Shown here: in pieces, positions 56,741-64,000 of the stretch
How the letters are laid out: the number at the start of each line of letters is the position of its first letter
Position numbering within the stretch: position 1 is the first letter of the stretch
Assembly: GCF_036345015.1 (NCBI RefSeq)
Contig: NZ_CP084098.1
Span: forward strand, 3,175,326 to 3,239,325
Origin: Cyanobacterium sp. Dongsha4
Lineage (GTDB): Bacteria; Cyanobacteriota; Cyanobacteriia; Cyanobacteriales; Cyanobacteriaceae
Direction: 5' to 3'
Length of the DNA stretch: 64,000 nucleotides
Translations under genes and position numbers: made by a program
Notes under the pieces: model-generated
Told to the model about the DNA's origin: nothing
Database searches by the model: none
The model's input: only the letters and a program-made list of their open reading frames with translations

Positions 56741-57574
56741 TTATGGAAGCCAAGGGTAATCACGAAAATTAGGAGGACGTTTTTCCAAGAAAGCCTGTTT
56801 ACCTTCTGCACCTTCTTCTGTCATATAATAAAGTAAAGTGGCATTTCCTGCTAACTCCTGTAGTCCAGCTTGACCATCACAGTCTGCATTAAAAGCCGCT
56901 TTCAGGCAACGTATGGCGATGGGACTTTTTTCTAATATCTCCATTGCCCAGTTTATTCCTTCTGTTTCTAGTTCTTCCACAGGAACAACTGTATTTACTA
57001 AACCCATATCTAAAGCCTGTTGGGCGTTATATTGCCGACACAAAAACCAAATTTCACGGGCTTTTTTCTGTCCCACAATTCTCGCTAAATAACTCGCCCC
57101 AAAACCACCATCAAAACTACCAACTTTCGGCCCTGTTTGTCCAAAAATAGCATTATCTGCGGCAATGGTAAGGTCACAAATTAAGTGTAAAACATGACCT
57201 CCACCAATGGCATAACCAGCAACTAAAGCAATAACCACTTTCGGAATACTACGAATCAACTTCTGTAAGTCCAAAACATTCAATCGGGGTACTCCTGCAT
57301 CGTCAACATATCCCCCTTTACCCCTAACAGACTGGTCCCCCCCAGCACAAAAAGCATATTTCCCGTCTGTATGGGGGCCTGCACCAGTTAGTAGTATGAC
57401 ACCGATTTTTTTATCTTCCCGTGCATCACAAAAAGCGTCGTATAGTTCAAATACTGTTTGTGGACGAAAAGCATTACGTTTATGAGGTCGATTAATTACT
57501 ATTTTGGCGATGCCATCCCATTTAAAGTAAAGTATGTCTTCGTATTCTTTGACTGATTGCCAGTGGACATTCAT
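56741..57574 (-). CDS. menB: 1,4-dihydroxy-2-naphthoyl-CoA synthase
   Basis: 277 residues, crotonase fold. [55 protein letters not shown] and [20 protein letters not shown] are the MenB signature blocks; the oxyanion-hole glycines lie in the AGYAIGGGH block. It closes the second ring in the phylloquinone (menaquinone) pathway that serves photosystem I. It stands alone here. The start at 57574 gives the conserved N-terminus [14 protein letters not shown]. Confidence 0.96.
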   Translation of the reverse strand: MNVHWQSVKEYEDILYFKWDGIAKIVINRPHKRNAFRPQTVFELYDAFCDAREDKKIGVILLTGAGPHTDGKYAFCAGGDQSVRGKGGYVDDAGVPRLNVLDLQKLIRSIPKVVIALVAGYAIGGGHVLHLICDLTIAADNAIFGQTGPKVGSFDGGFGASYLARIVGQKKAREIWFLCRQYNAQQALDMGLVNTVVPVEELETEGINWAMEILEKSPIAIRCLKAAFNADCDGQAGLQELAGNATLLYYMTEEGAEGKQAFLEKRPPNFRDYPWLP

Positions 57575-57759
57575 TAGCTGTTAGTCTCTTGTTTTTTCTA
57601 TGATTGACCGTGAATATTATACTATAACCTTTGCTCCTTGCCCTTTGCCCATTCCTGAATACTGATAATTGGTGTATCTCAGCATTTAGATAAACGCCAT
57701 ATCATAAATGATTTAGGATTGTTATATTGTAATAATAAGGAAAATTTGAGTCTAAAACT

Positions 57760-58455
57760 TTGGGGTTTAAAATGGCTGAAATCGATAATTTTTTACAGGA
57801 TATAGAAAGTAAATATCAACAAAAAAATAAACAAGTATCAAAGGTCAATCATAATCAGTTAGATAGAGAGCAAAAAAAATCCAACAATTCTGATATTGAT
57901 AGCTTTATTTCGGAAATAGAGTCACAAAAAAAGGTTTCAGAAAATCAAGATATAACGGAGGATATAGTCTCAGAGATTGAGGGAAAATTTCAGCGAAAAA
58001 AATCTAGTAATTCCCTTAACTCAAAATCGAATAAGAAAGATAATTTAATATCAGAAATAGAGTCTAAGTTTAATCAAAAACAGTCTCAATCAAAAATAGA
58101 TTCTGATGATATTATATCTGATATAGAAAAACAATATAAACAAAAACAATCTGCTCATAAATCGCAAAAAAAATCTGGAATTGCAGAGAATTATATCAGT
58201 GAATTAGTTACTTCTTATCATCAAAAACAAAAAGAAATTAATCATAACAAAAAATCTGAAAATTTAGAAGAAATTAGACAACAAGAGTTAGAAAAACAAA
58301 GACAAGAAAAGTTAATCACCAGAAAAGCAGAGGTATGGTTAAAAAATTTAGATCCTTATTCCGATGAAGGGTTTTGGTTTGAACAATTCGCTCTTTCTTA
58401 TTCTACTAAATTAGAAGCTGCGATCGAATATTTAAAAGCACTGTCAAGTAGTTAA
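57760..58455 (+). CDS. Slr1339-type salt stress protein with six internal repeats
   Basis: 231 residues, very rich in Lys, Gln, Glu and Ser. About six repeats of a 25-30-residue unit (DNFLQDIESKYQQK, DSFISEIESQ, EDIVSEIEGKFQRK, DNLISEIESKFNQK, DDIISDIEKQYKQK, ENYISELVTSYHQK) precede a conserved C-terminal domain: AEVWLKNLDPYSDEGFWFEQ then FALSYSTKLEAAIEYLKAL. That domain matches the Slr1339 salt-stress family. It sits 25 bp upstream of the MscS channel gene on the same strand, which fits a joint osmotic role. The repeats look largely helical or disordered. Confidence 0.8.
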   Translation: MGFKMAEIDNFLQDIESKYQQKNKQVSKVNHNQLDREQKKSNNSDIDSFISEIESQKKVSENQDITEDIVSEIEGKFQRKKSSNSLNSKSNKKDNLISEIESKFNQKQSQSKIDSDDIISDIEKQYKQKQSAHKSQKKSGIAENYISELVTSYHQKQKEINHNKKSENLEEIRQQELEKQRQEKLITRKAEVWLKNLDPYSDEGFWFEQFALSYSTKLEAAIEYLKALSSS

Positions 58456-58480
58456 AACTAATAATTATTCAGAAATATTT

Positions 58481-59860
58481 ATGCTGACTGTGGGCGGAAC
58501 ATCCATTTCTTTAATTGCCTTACTGCAAATTGTAATTGCTTTAATTTTTGTTATTATCGTTGGCAAAATTTTTAAGAAAATATTTAAGGAAAATATCCTT
58601 AATAAATTAAATATAGATTCTGCTAATAGAGAAACATTTGCTAATATTATTAGTTACTTTTTTGGTGCAATATTATTTATTTTATTATTACAATATTTTG
58701 GAGTTAATTTATCCACATTAGCTGTTATTGGAGGAGGTTTAGGTTTAGGAATTGGCTTTGGGCTACAAGATATAACAAAAAATTTTATTAGTGGTTTAAC
58801 TCTTTTATTTGAAAGGCCAATTAAACCGGGGGATTTTATTGAAATAGAAAATGTAAAAGGATATGTAACAGAAATTTCTACCCGTTCCACAGTAGTTGAA
58901 ACTCAGGATGGTTCAGAAATATTCATCCCTAATAGTTTTTTCATCAATCATCGTTTTACTAACTGGAGTTATAATAGTTTTACTGCTAGAATAATTATCC
59001 CCATTGCAGTTGCCTATCAATCAGATTTAGTATTAGTGACAGAATTATTATTACAGTCAGCTTACCAAGAATCAAGGGTTGTGGCACAACCTTCCCCAGA
59101 AGTTTTATTTGTCGGTTTTGGAGATAGTAGCCTTAATTTAGAGTTAAGAGTATGGATAAATCCTATTGATCAAGAACCAGAAATAAGAAGTAATTTGAAT
59201 TTTATTATTGAGTATCTTTTTCGTCAACATAACATTACTATTCCTTTTCCTCAAAGAGATGTTTGGCTGAAAAACTATCCTGATGTTTTAGGAGATAAAA
59301 ATATAAATATTAGTCAGGAAAAGAATAACAAAAATCATAATAATAATTCAAAAAAATCAATTAAAGATATGTTGTGGGAGGTAGATTATTTTCAAGATTT
59401 TAATGAGATAGAAATAAGAAAATTAATTGAATCAGGATATAGAAAAAATTTAGAAAAAGAACAAATTTTATTCAAAGAAAATGAAATAGGAGATACTTTT
59501 TATATTATTCTTTCAGGCAAAGTTAAAGTATTTGTTGAAAAAATAAATAAGCATTTAAACTATTTAGAAGCAGGTAGTTTTTTTGGGGAGTTATCTTTGA
59601 TGTTAGGGATGCCTAGAACTGCTACAGTTAAAGCAGTAGAGCCAACAATTCTTTTTTGTATTAATCAGGCTAATTTTAGAAAATTATTAATGAAAAATCC
59701 TGAACTTTATGACTTAATTGTTAATAAATTATCGGAAAGAAAAAATGAATTAGTAGAAAGACAAAATGAGTTGAGGATGATGGGATTAATTGATAAGGAA
59801 GAAGACGATAATAACCCATTAATCTGGGTAAGAAATAGATTAAAAAAATTAATTACTTAA
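58481..59860 (+). CDS. MscS-type channel with C-terminal cyclic nucleotide-binding domain
   Basis: 459 residues. Membrane segments cover about 10-30, 55-75 and the pore helix 78-110 (GGGLGLGIGFGLQDITKNFI). The MscS beta domain follows (FERPIKPGDFIEIENVKGYV) and an alpha/beta domain to about 255. After a linker, residues about 290-420 form a CNMP domain with the phosphate-binding cassette FGELSLMLGMPRTATVKA. Such channels release solutes on osmotic downshift or respond to cyclic nucleotides. No ligand is shown here. Likely cotranscribed with the salt-stress protein. Confidence 0.9.
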   Translation: MLTVGGTSISLIALLQIVIALIFVIIVGKIFKKIFKENILNKLNIDSANRETFANIISYFFGAILFILLLQYFGVNLSTLAVIGGGLGLGIGFGLQDITKNFISGLTLLFERPIKPGDFIEIENVKGYVTEISTRSTVVETQDGSEIFIPNSFFINHRFTNWSYNSFTARIIIPIAVAYQSDLVLVTELLLQSAYQESRVVAQPSPEVLFVGFGDSSLNLELRVWINPIDQEPEIRSNLNFIIEYLFRQHNITIPFPQRDVWLKNYPDVLGDKNINISQEKNNKNHNNNSKKSIKDMLWEVDYFQDFNEIEIRKLIESGYRKNLEKEQILFKENEIGDTFYIILSGKVKVFVEKINKHLNYLEAGSFFGELSLMLGMPRTATVKAVEPTILFCINQANFRKLLMKNPELYDLIVNKLSERKNELVERQNELRMMGLIDKEEDDNNPLIWVRNRLKKLIT

Positions 59861-59880
59861 AATACCTAATATTTATTTAC

Positions 59881-62800
59881 TTACTTTAGATTATCTATAG
59901 ATTTTTCTAAGCAATATAATGCCCTTTTATCATTGCCGATGTGTTTCCAACATTCTTTTGCATATTCCCATTGATGGCTTTTTTCGTAACATTCACCTGC
60001 TTTTTCATATTGAGGCATTTTTATCCATATCTTAGCGGCTTCTGTCCATTTTTCTTGCTTTTCACAAACATTTGCTACATTTTCCCATTCTTCTAGCTTT
60101 CTGTAACATTCTTCCATTTTGCTAAGATGATTAATCTTTTTATAGCAGATAAGTGCTTTTTGAATATCGTCAATTTTTAAGCATTCTTCTCCTGCTTCAT
60201 ACCATTTACCTTGCTTTCCTAAACAGTAGGCTAATTTTTTGGTGTTGTTTAATCCTCTCCAGCAATCTTCTGCTAATTGCCAACAGCTACCTTTTTCATA
60301 ACATTCGGCGGCTTTTTCCCATTCATTGATTTTTTGCCATGCTTTCCCCGCCGATTCCCATTGTTGTAAACTTTGATAAATTTCGGCTATTTCTTGCCAA
60401 TTTGTTGCTTGTTTATACAGACAAATTGCTATTTTTAATTTGTTATCGACTATACGCCAGTATTTTTCTGCTTCTTGCCAATTTTCAATTCTTTCGTAAT
60501 ATTGGGCTGTTTTTTTGATTTCTCTGACTCTCTCAATGGCTTTGCTTTCTAAATCTGTTTTGCGTAATTTTCTCCATATTTTTATTGCTTCTAGCCATTT
60601 ATCTTGTTTTTCACACATCAAGGCAACCTGATACCAGTTACCCAACTCTCGCCAACATTTTTCTGCGTCTTCCCACTCCTCACATTTTTCATGACATAAG
60701 GCTTTTTGTTGAAGGGGGTTGACTTTTGCCCATATTTTTGCGGCTTCTGAGTATCTTTGTTCTAGTTCAAATGCGATCGCAACTTGGTGCCAAGATTCCA
60801 ATTCCTGCCATAACTCTATTGCTTTATCTAAATCATTAGCCTGTTGATAGCAGTAAGCCGCTTTATTTTTATCTTCTATTTTAAGCCAATTTCTGGCACT
60901 CGATCGCCATTTTCCTTGATTTTGACAGCAGATAGCCACTTTTCCCCAGTTTTCTAACTTTTGCCAACATTCTTCAGCTTTTTCCCATGCCTTTACTTTT
61001 TCCCAACACATCGCCGATAACTCAAATTCTTCTGCTTTTTGCCAACATTCACCAGCTTTTTCCCATTTTTGCAAACTTTCCCAAAGAGGAGAGGCTTTTT
61101 TCCATTCTTCTAATTTTGTCCACATTTGTGCTGATTTATCTAATTGTTTATTTTCTTGATAATATTCGTTGGCTAATTCATAGTTATGAAAAGCATCTAT
61201 TTCTCTCCCCATTTCCTTTAATTTATCTCCAGCTAATTCCCATTGATTTAACTTTTCTAAGCAATCAATTTCCTTTTCTTTATTATTACTTTGCTGATAG
61301 CAATAAATAGCCATGGCAAAATTATTTTCTCGATAGAAATAATCTCCTCTCAAATTCCATTCTTCTTCAGCCAAATATCCCCATTTTTTCTGCCATAAAT
61401 TATTATTTACTTTTGCCCAGCAACGAAAAGCATTAACAAAATCATTAATTTTATCCCAGTATTGTCCTGCGTTTTCCCAATCTTCTTGCAACTCTGATAA
61501 TAAGGCTTTCACTCTATTTATTTCTTTTTCATCTTTTATTCTTTCATAAATTTGAATAGCAATTTTATAACTTTTTTCGCTACCCTCATTAACGTATTCT
61601 TCCGCCGCCTCTCTCATCTTATCTAGGCTTTCATAAGACGCAAAAATAGTTTCTAACTCATCTAAATTACCTTGAGTAACTAAATTTTGAATTTCTGGTT
61701 TATTCCAAAAATCTGTAGTTTGTTGATCATAAAAATATAACTTATTTCTTGCCCTTGTTATACAAACGTATAAGCAGTTATATTTAAAATTATTTAACTC
61801 CCTAATGGCTTGATTATTGCGATTTTGCCAACTGTCAAAACCAGTAAAAAAGTTCCAAATTAAAACCTCATCAAATTCTAAGCCTTTTACTTCTTGAATC
61901 GTTAAAATTCTTTCACTATCTTGAGGAAAATATGAGGCTAATCTTTCTTTTTCATTTTCATCACTAACAATAATGGCATTTTTAAGACCAAAAGATGCTT
62001 TTTCTTGAAAAATTTGCTCAGGATTCTCTCTTAAAATAAAAGGTTTTATTTCTGATTCTAGCCATGTTTTTTGTTTAATTAATTCCGATTGATTATTACT
62101 ATTTTCTCGGATTATATTAACAATACTTGAACCTAAATTGACGATACCGCTATAGGAACGAAAATTAATACTTAGGTGCTTAGGCTTAATTTGTTCGTTA
62201 ATTTGATTGATTTGATAATAATTTTGATATGATTGATAAATATTATTTTTTATTTTATTCCAACTAAAACCACTAGGGTTAATTATTTGGGCTGGATCGC
62301 CTGTAAAAAATATTTTTGGTAAGCTATAACCATCATTATTTAAGACTAATAATTTTAGTAAAAATTTAACTTGAATTTGAGTCAAATCTTGAATTTCATC
62401 GCAATAAATTTCTTGATATTCCCCTTGATAATCTTCTGGTATTTGTTTTAATAGGTAGTGAGTATAATCTAATTCATCCCAATATTCATGAGATTCTAAC
62501 CAGTGCTGATAGTTTATAACTAGCTGATAAACTTGTTGATAGTTTATATCTCTTCTTAAAGTACTATGATTAATTAATTCTTGATATTGTTCATAAGTAA
62601 TGAGATTATTTTCTAAATTAATTGCTTCTAATGAGCCTTTTAATAAATGTCTAATTTCTTCCCATAAAGATATTGGACTAAGGTTATTTATTTTCTGAAT
62701 TTGGTGTTGATAAAAATGATTAATAAAACGATACAAGTTAATTTTATTTTCAGGCTTAAATCTCTCAATATTTAATTTATGTTTTTCACTAAAAATTTGA

Positions 62801-63546
62801 CATAAATTCTGATAATATATATTAATAAAATTATCTAATTTTTCAGGATAAATGCGCTTAATTATATTCTGTGCATAGTTAGTTAATGAGCGATTATAAG
62901 TGACATATAAAACTTGATAAGACGATTCATCATTTTTTTGAGTATGGGCATTATGAAGAGCTAAATAAAGTGCGATCGAAGTTTTTCCACTTCCGGCACT
63001 GCCTGTTAATAAAGTAGGTAAATTAGGCTTTTCTGTAATGATTTGATACTGTTGAGATGATAAAATTAAGTCTGGATCTGTTTGACTTTCAGGGTTAATT
63101 GTAAAAGAGAAAAAATCACTTTCTTGATGAGTGAAATAACTATAATTAATACTTAAACTATTATCACGCCAAAGATGTTCTTGTACAATATTTTCCTGTA
63201 ATTCTTCACGGCTTAAATTTTCAATATCTTCTATGCTATATTCTCCAGCACCATCTATAGGAAACTTACCTCTATCCAAATCATCATGGGAGATAAAATC
63301 AACGATTTTAATAACAGAATTATCTTGATTATCTCTTAATAAAGTTGCAATAATTCGATAGTTTAAATTATATCTAATACGAAAAATTTTTAGATTACTA
63401 TTAATATCTAATTCCCTAATTTGACGGTGGGGAATACTATTATGAGTAATTCTTCTTACTTTAAATAAAAAACGACTGCGCTCTTTGGGGCTTAAAAATC
63501 TAATCTTATTCCAAACTCGAACGGAAAATAAAATTGATATAGTCAC
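59881..63546 (-). CDS. RelE-like/UvrD helicase/repeat-solenoid fusion protein
   Basis: 1221 residues. Residues 1-95 resemble a RelE/ParE-type toxin fold (REL...LKIFRIRYNLNYRIIATL ... VDFISHDDLDRG). Residues about 170-610 hold a complete SF1A helicase set: Walker A GSAGSGKTS (about 182), Walker B IYCDEIQDLTQ, motif III FFTGDPAQIINPSG, motif IV LSINFRSY, motif V QEVKGLEFDEVLIWNFF and motif VI YVCITRARNKLYFY. Residues about 640-1215 are some 20 or more TPR-like units built on WEKAGECWQK. The family is unnamed to me. A nucleic-acid-sensing stress or defence role is inference from domain layout. Confidence 0.8.
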   Translation of the reverse strand: MTISILFSVRVWNKIRFLSPKERSRFLFKVRRITHNSIPHRQIRELDINSNLKIFRIRYNLNYRIIATLLRDNQDNSVIKIVDFISHDDLDRGKFPIDGAGEYSIEDIENLSREELQENIVQEHLWRDNSLSINYSYFTHQESDFFSFTINPESQTDPDLILSSQQYQIITEKPNLPTLLTGSAGSGKTSIALYLALHNAHTQKNDESSYQVLYVTYNRSLTNYAQNIIKRIYPEKLDNFINIYYQNLCQIFSEKHKLNIERFKPENKINLYRFINHFYQHQIQKINNLSPISLWEEIRHLLKGSLEAINLENNLITYEQYQELINHSTLRRDINYQQVYQLVINYQHWLESHEYWDELDYTHYLLKQIPEDYQGEYQEIYCDEIQDLTQIQVKFLLKLLVLNNDGYSLPKIFFTGDPAQIINPSGFSWNKIKNNIYQSYQNYYQINQINEQIKPKHLSINFRSYSGIVNLGSSIVNIIRENSNNQSELIKQKTWLESEIKPFILRENPEQIFQEKASFGLKNAIIVSDENEKERLASYFPQDSERILTIQEVKGLEFDEVLIWNFFTGFDSWQNRNNQAIRELNNFKYNCLYVCITRARNKLYFYDQQTTDFWNKPEIQNLVTQGNLDELETIFASYESLDKMREAAEEYVNEGSEKSYKIAIQIYERIKDEKEINRVKALLSELQEDWENAGQYWDKINDFVNAFRCWAKVNNNLWQKKWGYLAEEEWNLRGDYFYRENNFAMAIYCYQQSNNKEKEIDCLEKLNQWELAGDKLKEMGREIDAFHNYELANEYYQENKQLDKSAQMWTKLEEWKKASPLWESLQKWEKAGECWQKAEEFELSAMCWEKVKAWEKAEECWQKLENWGKVAICCQNQGKWRSSARNWLKIEDKNKAAYCYQQANDLDKAIELWQELESWHQVAIAFELEQRYSEAAKIWAKVNPLQQKALCHEKCEEWEDAEKCWRELGNWYQVALMCEKQDKWLEAIKIWRKLRKTDLESKAIERVREIKKTAQYYERIENWQEAEKYWRIVDNKLKIAICLYKQATNWQEIAEIYQSLQQWESAGKAWQKINEWEKAAECYEKGSCWQLAEDCWRGLNNTKKLAYCLGKQGKWYEAGEECLKIDDIQKALICYKKINHLSKMEECYRKLEEWENVANVCEKQEKWTEAAKIWIKMPQYEKAGECYEKSHQWEYAKECWKHIGNDKRALYCLEKSIDNLK

Positions 63547-63667
63547 GGGAAATCAGAATTAAAAATAATGAAGAATTAAGGGCTTATAGAATCTCTTAAC
63601 TCTTAACTTACTTTTCAATAATGACATTCAGAAAATAAGTAAATTACAAAAAGTAATAAAATTTAAC

Positions 63668-63699
63668 AAAAAAAAGGGTCAAACCAATGTTCAACCCCT
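63668..63699 (-). terminator. Rho-independent terminator of groL
   Basis: On the minus strand GGGGTTGAAC, loop ATTG, then GTTTGACCC form a 9-bp stem (two G-U pairs), followed by eight T. It lies about 50 bp past the groL stop. Confidence 0.75.
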
Positions 63700-63750
63700 A
63701 CAATATAAAAGATGAAACAGGTATCTTACCTGTCAATAAGTTTTAAGGAA

Positions 63751-64000
63751 TTACATCATTCCCATACCGGGCATTCCCATGCCACCCATGCCGGGCATTC
63801 CTCCGCCCATGCCACCCATATCGGGCATTGCAGGTTCGGGAGCAGGTTTTTCTACTACTAAGGCTTCGGTAGTTAATACTAATCCGGCAATAGATGCGGC
63901 GTTTTGTAAGGAGGTACGAACCACTTTCGCAGGATCGATAATACCAGAAGCGATTAAGTCTTCATATTTTCCTGTTAAGGCATTATAACCGATGTTGGCT
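63751..64000 (-). CDS. groL: Chaperonin GroEL, C-terminal part (cut by window edge)
   Basis: The last 82 codons are visible, ending in a stop at 63751-63753. The reading begins [20 protein letters not shown] and continues [20 protein letters not shown], the conserved equatorial domain. It ends in the Gly-Gly-Met tail [20 protein letters not shown]. GroEL forms the 14-mer folding chamber with GroES. Many cyanobacteria have two groL copies, and this fragment does not tell which one it is, nor whether groES is adjacent. Confidence 0.95.
   Translation of the reverse strand, partial: ANIGYNALTGKYEDLIASGIIDPAKVVRTSLQNAASIAGLVLTTEALVVEKPAPEPAMPDMGGMGGGMPGMGGMGMPGMGMM

Overview
The window looks like chromosomal DNA of an AT-rich unicellular cyanobacterium. 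Three things point there: frequent GCGATCGC (HIP1) octamers, heptanucleotide tandem repeats between genes, and a set of cyanobacterial genes (plant-type [2Fe-2S] ferredoxin, FtsH2-type protease, a PAP/fibrillin protein, DUF3134, DUF2996, a Slr1339-type salt-stress protein, menB, an MscS channel with a cyclic-nucleotide domain). Gene content and base composition suggest something near Cyanobacterium/Geminocystis, but that placement is inference. I saw no rRNA, tRNA or CRISPR array.

Layout. 1-5.2 kb: a cupin gene cut by the window edge, an HlyC-like acyltransferase homologue, and a 1340-residue RTX calcium-binding protein. 5.4-17.8 kb: an exopolysaccharide locus with a secreted clan GH-A-like protein, a Wzx-type flippase, a GT61 glycosyltransferase, a Wzy/ligase-type polymerase, a large adenylation/carrier/membrane-acyltransferase fusion, a decayed IS982 element and a sulfotransferase. 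Together they could make, export, acylate and sulfate a surface glycan. 17.9-28.5 kb: tex, a surface-type repeat protein sharing its C-terminal module with the RTX protein, an OmpR-type two-component pair followed by a peptide-type ABC binding lipoprotein, and an EF-G-like GTPase. 29-34.3 kb: small secreted proteins, one resembling the g-type lysozyme inhibitor PliG, a DUF389 membrane protein, two small envelope proteins and a Tat-exported DUF362 protein. 34.5-48.9 kb: ftsH, a single-chain type IIG restriction-modification enzyme, an ABC-2 permease, a GAF-type histidine kinase, an ArsR regulator and a run of housekeeping genes (DUF3134, fibrillin, petF, DUF2996, hisD, SDR). 49.5-64 kb: an FHA-tagged class A penicillin-binding protein, HicAB toxin-antitoxin, cobD/cbiB, pyrD, an apparently intact IS1-family insertion with target duplication, menB, the salt-stress/MscS pair, a RelE-like/UvrD/repeat-solenoid fusion, and the 3' end of groL.

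Mobile DNA is mostly decayed: an internally deleted IS982 plus a solo IS982 end, an ISAs1 stub carrying what looks like an IS1 end, a two-copy MITE-like repeat whose termini resemble those of IS982, and several heptamer arrays. Only the IS1 copy looks recent.

The least ordinary items are the one-chain acyl activation/transfer protein in the polysaccharide locus, the RelE-like/UvrD/solenoid helicase, the HlyC homologue lacking both catalytic residues beside its RTX partner, and a pair of tiny tandem ORFs (36 and 42 codons) just downstream of IS1. All functions are read from motifs by eye; no database search was run.
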